Below, piece after piece: positions 1 through 9,103 of a stretch of 64,000 bases of DNA; position 1 is the first letter of the stretch; each line of letters starts with the position of its first letter. Origin of the DNA: Cocos nucifera (taxonomy: Eukaryota; Streptophyta; Magnoliopsida; Arecales; Arecaceae); assembly GCA_006176705.1 (NCBI GenBank), contig QRFJ01000507.1, positions 523,953 to 587,952 of the forward strand. Reading direction: 5' to 3'. The notes under the pieces are model-generated. The model did not search any database. It saw nothing but the letters and a program-made list of their open reading frames with translations, and had not been told where the DNA came from. The position numbers and the translations under genes were made by a program.

Positions 1-179
1 GATATTTTATCAACAATCATTCTATCAAAAGATGAAGTGAAGAAAATAGAAAAATCAATAAGCATCAAATTCACACAAAACAAAAAGGACAATTAAGGAA
101 AATATTATTTCATTAAGATCGAAGTTTATTACAAGATAAAGGTCCATAAGACCAGTTAAAAAAAAGGGGGGGAAGGGGA

Positions 180-1114
180 GACGAGTCCTATTCGAGATCA
201 GACTTCGGACTGCCAACTTCAGCCATCGCAAGAGAGAGTTTCAAACCTTCAACCTCTTCCTCAAGTCTCTATCGAGCCACCAAACTCTCCCTCAGCATCC
301 TCTCCCACCTATATGACTCCTCCATCTCCCTCAGTCTCTTCCTTAGAACTACAGATTCGGCTTTAGTATCCTTCACAATGTCCTTCTAGTATGCCATTTG
401 AATCTTTAATTTACGCAGCTCGATTTTATCTTTTTCGTATGCAGTGGATAGACTCTCTAAAGTGCCTCTCAAAGAGAGAATCTCCTATGAATCTCTGCTC
501 GAGCCAGCTTGCGCTCTATCCAATAATTGCTACCGAAGTTGAGCAATCTCACCGTCAGTCTTTTGGAGTTTATGTTGAAAGTCGACAACTTGACCACAGC
601 AACCTCATCTATAATCATTATATGAGTTTTCGGCTTCTTGTAATTGGCCCTATAATTTGGAGAATCTTTTGGACCAATCCCAACCACACTTAGTCTGATT
701 GGTGGAACATGCTGAACTCTCTTCAAGTATTTGGATCTTCTCTTGTGCGACCTTCAGCTCGATTTTTAGAGAGCTTGCCTTGATGGTTAAAGTCCAAGCT
801 TTCTCGCTGCTGAGCTTCTTCGCCCATTCCAGTTCTTTAGTTAAATGGCGCTTGTTATTGATATAATCCATAGAATCCTTCTTGTGCACTTGGCGTAAGC
901 GAGTAACCTTGATCATCAACTCTGAATAACTTTTTCTTGATTTTTTAAGCTCACTTTCCATCTTTTCCAACTTCTTCTTTAAATGATGAACTTCTTTTTT
1001 CAAGTTTTTGACTATGGACCTTAGAGGAACACCCTGAGGTAGTGGCTTGACCTTGGTTGGAGATGACGGGTTATGGCTTCGATCACTGGAAGAATTCTGA
1101 GTGACACACGCCAT
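180..1114 (-). pseudogene. antisense coiled-coil ORF relic of the outer element
   Basis: On the minus strand an ATG at 1114 opens 154 residues that begin MACVTQNSSSD and then become a long Lys/Glu/Leu heptad-rich stretch typical of a coiled coil. The frame breaks near 650-726. It continues in other frames to about 180 with more Glu/Arg/Leu-rich sequence and scattered stops (near 390, 260 and 190). No enzymatic motif is visible. It lies just downstream, on the minus strand, of the gypsy-type antisense ORF and probably belongs to the same antisense unit. Function unknown; it is broken. Confidence 0.45.
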
Positions 1115-1195
1115 GGCACAAGTATAAAGAAAAGATATATATTTTCATTGCTCTGATTTGTGTACATCAAAAGAAAAAAAGAAAGGGTACAATTA

Positions 1196-1480
1196 TTAAA
1201 AGTTTTCAATCTTGGGTGGTGCAGCGGAAGCCGAGGTCGGTGCACTCTCCGCGATCTCAGGTTCGAGAGCGGATTCAGGGGCCGCGCCTACAGGTTTAGG
1301 AACTATGAGAGTGGGCTCGACGATGAGGGAGGCAGCACCGATGTTGGAGGGACCCACCTCTTCGTCAAGCTCATCCGTTAGAAGGTCGAGGTCTACATCA
1401 GGAAAGTTTTTTGTAATCCTCCTCATGCATATCTCGAATCCCTCCAAAAAGGCTTCTCTGGCGAAGGCGATCTTGATATC
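1196..1480 (-). pseudogene. C-terminal part of the antisense gypsy-type ORF, right of the split
   Basis: Read on the minus strand from 1480, the frame is open to a stop at 1196-1198. It begins with an Ala/Phe/Glu segment containing GFEICMRRI and an acidic Asp/Leu motif, then becomes Ala/Pro/Glu-rich and ends ENF. It continues the frame that stops at the nested insertion near 9104. When the nested element and one copy of the 5-bp duplication are ignored, the two parts are in the same phase. The tail resembles the C-termini of retroelement additional ORFs; no catalytic motif is seen. Confidence 0.6.
1476..1480. repeat. target-site duplication, left copy (ATATC)
   Basis: ATATC directly precedes the 5' LTR and is repeated directly after the 3' LTR at 9099-9103. 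A perfect 5-bp duplication is what a Ty3/gypsy integrase leaves, and it fixes both ends of the nested element. Confidence 0.85.
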
Positions 1481-1796
1481 TATTGGGGATAAATCCCGCT
1501 CCTATCGAAGCCCGGCCCGATGCTCGGCTTAATGTAACCGGCAGCCGCAGAAGAGCTCCGGTAGACGGGCTTCAGCCGAACTTCCAGCACCCAGGCTTCG
1601 GGGCGAACTCCCACCGCCAGCCGAACTTCCTGGCGGCCGAGCTCCTTGGACTCCAAGCGGCAGGACGGAGATGGACTCCTCCCAGACGCCCGTTCCGCCA
1701 TCCGAGCTCCTACGAACCTCTCTACGGCCGAGCTCCTCCTGGGCTTCCCCTTCGGCCGAACTCTTCTGGACGAACTGTCGCCTGCAACAAGACCAG

Positions 1797-1985
1797 ACGA
1801 CGCCTTACTCTCCGTACCGGACTCCATGCGGCCCGCAACTTACCAGTATGGCTCCCACGATCCACCGAACGATGCCTTCCTCTCCGTACCGGACTCCATG
1901 CGGCCCGCAACATGCCAGCATGGCTCCCACGATCCATCGGACGACGCCATCCTCTCCGTACCGAACTCCATGCTGCCCTAACGAC
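1797..1985 (+). repeat. tandem ~70-bp repeat inside the 5' LTR
   Basis: Three successive copies of a unit of about 70 bp, each containing CTCTCCGTACCGGACTCCAT (the third reads CGAACTCCAT) and CCAGYATGGCTCCCACGATC. The same triplication is in the 3' LTR at about 8606-8790, so it predates the insertion. It lies upstream of the TATA box, in U3, where such repeats often act as enhancers; that role is inferred. Confidence 0.75.
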
Positions 1986-2028
1986 TCTCTGCCAGACGAC
2001 AGGGCCGTCACCATCAACTAAGCTCCGC

Positions 2029-2037
2029 TATAAAAGG
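2029..2037 (+). promoter_or_regulatory. LTR TATA box
   Basis: TATAAAAGG follows the triplicated repeat. The same sequence is at 8837-8845 in the 3' LTR and at 46654-46662 in the solo LTR of a related family, each followed by a similar CTCCAGATACG stretch. This conservation supports a retroelement core promoter. Confidence 0.65.
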
Positions 2038-2290
2038 ACCCCTCCAGATACGCCAAGGCTAAGCTCTCTGAACTCTCGACTCCCTAAGCTCTCCTCCTCA
2101 TCTCTAAGCTCCGAAACTGATTCCGAGCACTCCATTCCTGTTGGCTGGAAACTAACTTGACCGTCGGAGGGTCCTGCCGGAGCCACCCCCCACCTGTTTC
2201 GAATGGGACTTCATTTTGTAGGTCCCCGATAGCGACCTCAGCGGCCTCGACTCCGATGACCTCCGGCGAAGATGGATTTCTGCACCAACA

Positions 2291-2318
2291 GATTGGCGCT
2301 AGAGGAAGGGTTCGAACC
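2291..2318 (+). other. primer-binding-like site
   Basis: Immediately after the 5' LTR end, the sequence reads GATTGGCGCTAGAGGAAGGG and then TTCGAACC. The TGGCGC start and the TTCGAACC end match the pattern complementary to the 3' end of tRNA-Asp; the middle does not match well. The intron-4 element has a shortened version at the same place (18764). Primer identity is tentative. Confidence 0.45.
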
Positions 2319-2404
2319 TCCGAGGTTCTCTTGTTCTTAAAGGAGTGCTCGGCAACTCTTCTCTTCCCTCTTCGGAGATCTCTCTTTTCTCTTTCGAAGA
2401 AGAA

Positions 2405-3816
2405 ATGCCTCCCAGGAGAGCTTCGAGACGACGCTCGGCGGCCTCCGCGGTCCAGACCCATCCAGATCCACCTATCCCTGCCTCGGCCCCGGTAGCTCAA
2501 GTTCTACCTGTACCTGCGGTGGAGGTGGAGCAGCTCGACCTGCTTGTCCGACAGGTCCGTGGCCTCACGGAGGCATGGCAGGCTATACAGTAGCCTCCGC
2601 TAACGACCGCCCCAGGAAACCCACCATTGGAACGTCGGAAATCGGCTCCAAGAAAGAGTACCAGGGCCAGCGTACCGGTCGCCCCGGAGAAGGGGAAGCA
2701 GAGGGCCGAGGATCCGTGTTTGAATCTTTGTTCTCTTCTGGGGGAGACCTTCCCCATTCGTAGTTGGAAGCACCCCAAGGTCTGCAGCCAAGATGATGTC
2801 CTCGATTGCAGACTACGGGAGATGGACCGACGTATTGAAGAGCTCGACCGCATCACCTCGGCTCATCATGCCGACGTCCGTGCCGAACCTCCCTTCTCTC
2901 CCCAAATTATGCAAGAATCTGTTTCACCGACCTTCGAGCTCCCTCAACTGGAAAGCTACGATGGAACTTCTGATCTGGCTGATCACCTGGAGGCCTTCCA
3001 CGCCATGATGCTGGTTCACGGCGCTTCAGATGCCATGCTGTGCCGGGCCTTCCCATCTACCTTAAAGGGAGCAGCGAGGAACTGGTACTCAACGTTGAAG
3101 CCAAACACGATCTTCTCCTTCGACCAGATGAGCAGTCGGTTCGTGGCCCACTTCATCAGCAGCCGACGACCGAGCTGAGGTTCAGATTCCCGATGAGCGT
3201 CAAGCAGAAGCAAGGAGAATCCATCCGGACTTACGTCACTCGGTTTAACGCCGCGGCATTAGAAGTCCGGGACTTGGACCAGTCTGTCGCGATGGCCGCA
3301 CTCAAGGGCGGCCTTCAGAAAAATAACTTGCTGTTCTCTCTAGAAAAAAAGTATCCCAGGGACTTCGCCGATCTGCTGGCTCGAGCCGAGAGATATGCCC
3401 GCGCGGAAGAAGCCTTCAAATTGAAAGATGAGGAGCTCGTCAGAAAGGAGCGGTTGGCGGACGAGGAAGAGCCGAGCGAAGTTCGGCTGCGCTCGCAGAC
3501 CCTCTACGAAAGCAGGCGGGCCCGAACTCCTCGAACTCGCCCTGATAAAGGGGCACGAGGAAGTCCTCCTCCCGGAAGGTTCCGCCACTATGCCCCCCTC
3601 AACGCTCCTCGAATCCAGATTCTCACCGAAGTAAAAAATCAGCTGCCAAGATCGGAAGGGTTATGGTCTCCCCCAAACAAGCGTGATCGAAATAAGTACT
3701 GCCTCTACCATTGCGACCACGGCCACGACACGGAGGGATGCATCCAGCTTCGAGACGAAATTGAGGAGCTCGTCAGAAAGGGGCGGCTGGGCAAATTCCT
3801 CCGGTACCGACCTTAA
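2405..3816 (+). pseudogene. gag polyprotein relic (retrotransposon gag type)
   Basis: From the ATG at 2405 (MPPRRASRRRS) the frame encodes a Pro/Ala/Val-rich N-terminus, then meets an in-frame TAG at 2591. It stays open through a charged linker to a capsid-like domain with FELPQLESYDGTSD and a GAARNWYSTL motif, the hallmark of the retrotransposon gag domain. A shift near 3170-3185 moves the rest to another frame, which runs through SIRTYVTRFNAAA to a zinc-finger-like C-x2-H-x4-H-x4-C (CLYHCDHGHDTEGC, about 3700) and a stop at 3814. Gag forms the virus-like particle. One stop and one frameshift make it a pseudogene. No protease follows. Confidence 0.82.
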
Positions 3817-3869
3817 GGAAGAGCATTCGGGCATGCCAATCGCCCTTAGGAGAGAAACGGAGAGCAGAA

Positions 3870-4530
3870 GTTCTCCCGCCGAAGCGGAATGAAGGTCGGC
3901 TCGAAGAAAGCCGAGCTTCCCCCAAAGCTCATCATCTGAATGAAGTTCGGCGCAAGCAAGGACGGAACGAAGCCCTCCGCGGAATGAAGTTCAGCATAAG
4001 CGAGGGCGGGGCAAAGTTCTCCCGTGGAATGAAGTTCGGAGGAAGGCTGAACTCCTCAGCTCATCGAAATAAAGCTCGGCGGAAGCAAGGCCGAAATCTC
4101 CCTTTTGAGCTTATCAATGAAACTCGGCGCAAGTGAAGCCGGACTCCACCTTAAAGCCCACCATCACAGTGAAGTTCGGCGCAAGCGGTGGCGGAACGAA
4201 GTTCTCCCGTGCATGAAGTTCGGCGTAAAGGAGGCCGAACTCCGCAGCAGATCACCAAAGTAAAGTTCGGCCGCGCTCGGGACCGCCCCAGGGCGATCGA
4301 GGCCGAACTCCCCCTAAAGTACGTCGCTACAACGAATTCACGGGAGGTGCAATAAAGTTCGGGCAAGCAAAGCCGACCCCTCTCTGCGAGCAGGGAGTTC
4401 GGACAAAGAAGCATGAAGTTCTCCCACGAAAAAAAAAGTTTCGCGGAAAAGCGGAATGAAGCTCCACGCAAGCGAAGCCTGAACTTCTCGAGCTCACCGC
4501 AAAGGAAGCCCCGACAAAAGGGCGCGAGGA
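3870..4530 (+). repeat. degenerate tandem array of GTTCGGC...GCCGAAC hairpin units
   Basis: After gag, GAAGTTCGGCGCAAGCG-like words recur about every 40-70 bp. In several units the arms are complementary, for example GTTCGGC/GGCCGAAC at 4216-4240 and GTTCGGCC/GGCCGAAC at 4264-4308. Spacing and arms are degenerate. No coding frame is convincing here. The same GCCGAAC word is frequent in the LTRs. Confidence 0.6.
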
Positions 4531-4829
4531 AATCCTCCTCCCGAAGGATTCCGCAGCTATGACCTGCTTCTCTAACTCGAATTCTCGGCCAAATTAAGGA
4601 GGCCAGCATGTAATAGAGGAGGCCGTCTGGATGGGACTCGCTGCCCGAGGAAACTCGAGGAACAACACCCCGACGACCCCTCAAACGAGAAATGCGCTGT
4701 CCGTGGCTTCCCCTCGGTAAAATTCTCCCCTCTGCATAATATTATTTCTGGATGCGAAAACTATGCGATGATAGGGAAGCAGTAGTCAATAATCACCGCG
4801 TTAGGAATAGGAGGAGAACCTCGTCCTAA
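4531..4829. other. non-repetitive spacer of the nested element
   Basis: Between the two arrays I see no gene. The stretch near 4510-4560 repeats part of the gag-end sequence (a run with AAGGGCGCGAGGAA as at 3540-3580), suggesting an internal partial duplication of gag tail sequence. Confidence 0.4.
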
Positions 4830-6150
4830 CACGAGCAACAAGCTCGGCTGCAGGAGATAAGATCTCCTCCGAGCGCGCACCTCGGCCGCAGGAGATAAGA
4901 TCTCCCCCGAGCGCGCACCTCGGCCGCAGGAGATAAGATCTCCCCCGAGAGAAGCTCGACCGCAGGAGATAAGATCTCCCCCGAGCGCGCACTTCAACCT
5001 CGGCCGCAGGAGATAAGATCTCCCCCGAGGGAAGCTCGGCCGCAGGAGATAAGATCTCCCCCGAGCGCGCACTTCAACCTGCAGGAGATAAGATCTCCCC
5101 CGAGGAACTCTCAACCTTGGCTAGAGATAAGATCTCTCCCGAGCGACCGTGAACAACCTCGGTTAGGAACAGGAGGAGAACCTCGTCCTAACGCGAGCAT
5201 CAACCTCGGCTAGAGATAAGATCTCTCCCGAGCGACCGTTGACAACCTCTCCCGAGCGACCGTTGACAACCTCGGCTAGAGATAAGATCTCTCCCGAGCG
5301 ACCGGGAACAACCTCGGTTAGGAACAGGAGAAACCTCGTCTAACACGAGAACCAACTCGCTAGAGATAAATCTCTCCGAGACCGAGCCTCGATTGAACAA
5401 CCTCGTTTCTAACGAGCACAAGGAGATCTCTAATCGACGAATAGGACAACAATCGGCTAAGAGAACGAATTCTCGAGACTCGAATAGCTCGTTGGGAATA
5501 GGAACAGGAGAACCTCCTATCTCTATAGCCTCGGAGCAAGCAACCTCGGCTAGAGATAAGATCTCCCGAGCGACTGAGCCTCGGTTGGAACAGAGAACCT
5601 CATCCTAAACGAGCATCAACTTTGGCTAGAGATTAAGATCTCTCCGAGCGATCGAATCAACCTCGGCTAGAGATAAGATCTCCCGAGGACCGTGAACAAC
5701 CTCGATTAGGAACAGGAGGAGAACCTCGTCCTAACAGAGCACCACCTCGGCTGGAGATAAGATTCCCGAATAGCGGAAATCTGGGACAGAGATAAGATCT
5801 CTCCCGAACGATCGAGCTCGGTGAATAGAAGGAGAACCTCATCTAATGCGAGAAACAACCTCGGCTAGAGATAAGATCTCTCCGAGCGACTGAGCCTCGT
5901 TAGGAAAGGAGGAGAAACCTCGTCCTAAGCGAGCACCAACCTCGGCTGCAGGAGATAAGATCTCTCCGAGGCGCACTTCGACTGCAGGAGATAAGATCTC
6001 CTCGACGCGCACTTCGACTCGGTGCAGAATAAGATCTCCCCAAGGAAAGCTCGGCTATGAGATGAGACCTCCCTTCGAGCAACTTCGGCTATGAATCAGA
6101 TCTCCCCCAAGAACTGGGCTAACCTCGCAGTAGGAGATGAGATCTCCCCG
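4830..6150 (+). repeat. tandem array of palindromic CTCGG...CCGAG units, left of the gap
   Basis: Two interleaved unit types repeat many times. Type one is CTCGGC-(n)-GAGATAAGATCTC-(n)-CCGAG, a hairpin with inner arms AGAGAT/ATCTCT or GGAGAT/ATCTCC. Type two is TTAGGAACAGGAGGAGAACC followed by TCGTCCTAA, with arms TTAGGA/TCCTAA. From about 5330 onward units lose single bases at irregular points (for example CGATTAGG, AACTCGCTAG), unlike the clean copies right of the gap. Coding frames in this stretch are by-products of the repeat. Confidence 0.85.
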
Positions 6151-6434
6151 AGCGCCGCATCATCCGACTAGATAAGGTCCTCGGATAGCGTGAGCCACGA
6201 ACCCGGCGGGGAGCTTCAACATCGACTCGCTAGAGAAAGCTATCATGTCACCTCGCCAGAGAGCTTCAACATCAGTTCATAACTTGGCTGGAAATGGGTT
6301 CCATTCACTCCAAAACATCGACTGAAGATGAGGTTCTCCAAGCCTCAGCCTCAACTTCAGCATCAACATTGCTGGAGATAGACCTCCCCCGACTTCAGCT
6401 GCAAAAATGCGGAGCCTGAAAGAAGACTTCGGCA
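6140..6434 (+). repeat. degraded copy of the 7880-8185 segment, left edge of the gap
   Basis: This 295-bp segment matches 7880-8185 in order and content, ending with GGAGCCTGAAAGAAGACTTC in both. It carries many single-base losses. Either the element has a duplicated 3' segment or two ends of one locus were left unmerged in the assembly. Confidence 0.75.
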
Positions 6435-7434
6435 NNNNNNNNNNNNNNNNNNNNNNNNNNNNNNNNNNNNNNNNNNNNNNNNNNNNNNNNNNNNNNNNNN
6501 NNNNNNNNNNNNNNNNNNNNNNNNNNNNNNNNNNNNNNNNNNNNNNNNNNNNNNNNNNNNNNNNNNNNNNNNNNNNNNNNNNNNNNNNNNNNNNNNNNNN
6601 NNNNNNNNNNNNNNNNNNNNNNNNNNNNNNNNNNNNNNNNNNNNNNNNNNNNNNNNNNNNNNNNNNNNNNNNNNNNNNNNNNNNNNNNNNNNNNNNNNNN
6701 NNNNNNNNNNNNNNNNNNNNNNNNNNNNNNNNNNNNNNNNNNNNNNNNNNNNNNNNNNNNNNNNNNNNNNNNNNNNNNNNNNNNNNNNNNNNNNNNNNNN
6801 NNNNNNNNNNNNNNNNNNNNNNNNNNNNNNNNNNNNNNNNNNNNNNNNNNNNNNNNNNNNNNNNNNNNNNNNNNNNNNNNNNNNNNNNNNNNNNNNNNNN
6901 NNNNNNNNNNNNNNNNNNNNNNNNNNNNNNNNNNNNNNNNNNNNNNNNNNNNNNNNNNNNNNNNNNNNNNNNNNNNNNNNNNNNNNNNNNNNNNNNNNNN
7001 NNNNNNNNNNNNNNNNNNNNNNNNNNNNNNNNNNNNNNNNNNNNNNNNNNNNNNNNNNNNNNNNNNNNNNNNNNNNNNNNNNNNNNNNNNNNNNNNNNNN
7101 NNNNNNNNNNNNNNNNNNNNNNNNNNNNNNNNNNNNNNNNNNNNNNNNNNNNNNNNNNNNNNNNNNNNNNNNNNNNNNNNNNNNNNNNNNNNNNNNNNNN
7201 NNNNNNNNNNNNNNNNNNNNNNNNNNNNNNNNNNNNNNNNNNNNNNNNNNNNNNNNNNNNNNNNNNNNNNNNNNNNNNNNNNNNNNNNNNNNNNNNNNNN
7301 NNNNNNNNNNNNNNNNNNNNNNNNNNNNNNNNNNNNNNNNNNNNNNNNNNNNNNNNNNNNNNNNNNNNNNNNNNNNNNNNNNNNNNNNNNNNNNNNNNNN
7401 NNNNNNNNNNNNNNNNNNNNNNNNNNNNNNNNNN
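6435..7434. other. assembly gap (exactly 1000 N)
   Basis: A run of exactly 1000 undetermined bases, a round scaffold-gap size rather than a measured length. It lies within the tandem array of the nested retroelement. Open frames reported across it have no meaning. Confidence 0.99.
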
Positions 7435-7880
7435 TAGGAACAGGAGGAGAACCTCGTCCTAACGCGAGCAACAACCTCGGCTAGAGATAAGATCTCTCCC
7501 GAGCGATCTCTCCCGAGCGACCTCGGTTAGGAACAGGAGGAGAACCTCGTCCTAACGCGAGCAACAACCTCTAGAGATAAGTTAGGAACAGGAGGAGAAC
7601 CTCGTCCTAACGCGAGCACCAACCTCGGCTGCAGGAGATAAGATCTCCCCCGAGCGCGCACTTCGACTGCAGGAGATAAGATCTCCCCGCGAGCACCAAC
7701 CCCTGCAGGAGAGCGCGCACTTCGACCTCGGATCTGCAGGAGATAAGATCTCCCCCAAGGGAAGCTCGGCTACTGGAGATGAGACCTCCCCCGAGCAACT
7801 TCGGCTATGAATCAGATCTCCCCCGAGGAACTGGGCTAACCTCGGCAGTAGGAGATGAGATCTCCCCCGAGCGCCCGCAT
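7435..7880 (+). repeat. tandem hairpin array, right of the gap
   Basis: The same two unit types as at 4830-6150 but with clean arms: CTCGGC/CCGAG outer arms with AGAGAT-AAG-ATCTCT or GGAGAT-AAG-ATCTCC, alternating with TTAGGA...TCCTAA units. The last units change to GGAGATGAGATCTCC and similar forms. Confidence 0.85.
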
Positions 7881-8221
7881 CGGCTCCGGCTAGGGATAAG
7901 GTCCTCGGATAGACGTGAGGCCCGCGACGACCTCGGCCGGGGGAGCTTCAACATCGACCTCGGCTAGAGAAAGCTATCATGTCAACCTCGGCCAGAGAGC
8001 TTCAACATCAGCTTCATCAACTTTGGCTGGAAATGAGTTCCATTTCAACTCCAAAACATCGACTGGAGATGAGGTCTCCCCCAAGCCTCAGCCTTCAACT
8101 TCAAGCGTCAACATTGGCTGGAGATGAGACCTCCCCCGAGCTTCAGCTGCAACAAGCGCGGAGCCTGAAAGAAGACTTCGGCAGTCGTCTGTTTTGGTAC
8201 TCCCTTCCTTCAATTTTTGAA
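7880..8221 (+). other. 3' untranslated segment of the nested element
   Basis: Several spaced, diverged repeats of a GCTTCAACATC / TTGGCTGGAGATGAG theme lead to the polypurine tract. No coding sequence is seen. The first 300 bp have a degraded twin left of the gap. Confidence 0.6.
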
Positions 8222-8241
8222 CTCGGGAGTGGGGGGGCTAC
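8222..8241 (+). other. polypurine tract of the nested element
   Basis: CTCGGGAGTGGGGGGGCTAC directly precedes the TG of the 3' LTR. Near-identical tracts sit before the LTRs at 21752 and 11381, a strong sign that all three elements share priming machinery. Confidence 0.75.
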
Positions 8242-9098
8242 TGTTGGGGATAAATCCCACTCCTGCCGAAGCCTGGCCCGACGCTCGGCTTAATGTAACC
8301 GACAGCCGCAGAAGAGCTTCGGCACTGGACGGCCGAACTCCTTCAGCCGTCGGACTGCCTAGCGGCGAACTCCCCAGTGTCCAGGCTTCGGGCCGAACTT
8401 CCACCGCCAGCCGAACTTCCTGGCGGCCGAGCTCCTTGGACTCCAAGCGGCAGGACGGAGATGGACTCCTCCCAGACGCCCATTCCGCCATCCGAGCTCC
8501 TACGAACCTCTCTGCGGTCGAGCTCCTCCTGGGCTTCCCCTTCGGCCGAACTCTCCTACAAGTCCGAACTCCTCTGGACGAACTGTCGCCTGCAACAAGA
8601 CTAGACGATGCCTTACTCTCCGTACCGGACTCCATGCGGCCCGCAACTTGCCAGTATGGCTCCCACGATCCACCGGACGATGCCTTGCTCTCCGTACCGG
8701 ACTCCATACGGCCCGCGACGTGCCAGCATGGCTCCCACGATCCATCGAACGATGCCATCCTCTCCGTACCGAACTCCATGCTGCCCCAACGACTCTCTGC
8801 CAGACGACAGGGCCGTCACCATCAACTAAGCTCCGCTATAAAAGGACCCCTCCAGATACGCCAAGGCTAAGCTCTCTAAACTCTCGACTCCCTAAGCTCT
8901 CCTCCTCATCTCTAAGCTCTGGAACTGATTCCGAGCACTCCATTCCTGTTGGCTAAAAACTAACTTGACCGTCGGAGGGTCCTGCCGGAGCCACCCCCCA
9001 CCGGTTCCGGATGGAACTTCATTTTGCAGGTCCCCGACGGTGACCTCAGCGGCCTCGACTCCGGCGACCTCTGGCGAAGATGGATTTCTGCAGCAACA
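8242..9098 (+). repeat. 3' LTR of the nested element
   Basis: It starts TGTTGGGGATAAATCCC and ends CAGCAACA, with TATAAAAGG at 8837. It aligns with 1481-2290 and is 47 bp longer, mainly from a block near 8325-8385. It is followed by the duplication ATATC at 9099-9103. Confidence 0.88.
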
Positions 9099-9103
9099 AT
9101 ATC

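Larger units (their letters stand above)
1481..2290 (+). repeat. 5' LTR of the nested element
   Basis: It starts TATTGGGGATAAATCCC, where the first dinucleotide is TA; the 3' copy has TG. It ends in ACCAACA. It aligns along its length with 8242-9098 apart from scattered substitutions and a few indels, including a block near 1560-1600 that is longer in the 3' copy and a short one near 1760. The sequence is GC-rich with repeated GCCGAAC words, a triplicated unit and a TATA box. Confidence 0.88.
1481..9098 (+). mobile_element. nested non-autonomous (gag-only) Ty3/gypsy LTR retrotransposon
   Basis: Two long LTRs (1481-2290 and 8242-9098) are flanked by the duplication ATATC. Between them come a primer-binding-like site, a damaged gag, three blocks of tandem hairpin-forming repeats, and a polypurine tract. 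I see no protease, reverse transcriptase, RNase H or integrase. Pol could only hide in the N gap, but tandem repeats on both sides of the gap make that unlikely. It would depend on an autonomous relative for mobility. The lineage (Tat-like) is inferred from gag and from termini shared with the outer element. Confidence 0.85.

Noticed and set aside
1480..2160. Overlapping frames of 70-225 codons in the LTR, repeated at 8210-8956
   Set aside because: GC-rich LTR sequence with a triplicated unit gives open frames on both strands; no domain and no conserved start.
4761..6082. Several minus-strand frames with repeated RGRSYLL / GDLISC motifs
   Set aside because: They are translations of the tandem hairpin array (the GAGATAAGATCTC unit), not a protein family.
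6395..7474. Long open frames on both strands across the gap
   Set aside because: They consist of undetermined bases; no coding claim is possible.
4830..7880. CRISPR-like array
   Set aside because: Units are palindromic and tandem without unique spacers, in a plant retroelement; no cas genes.
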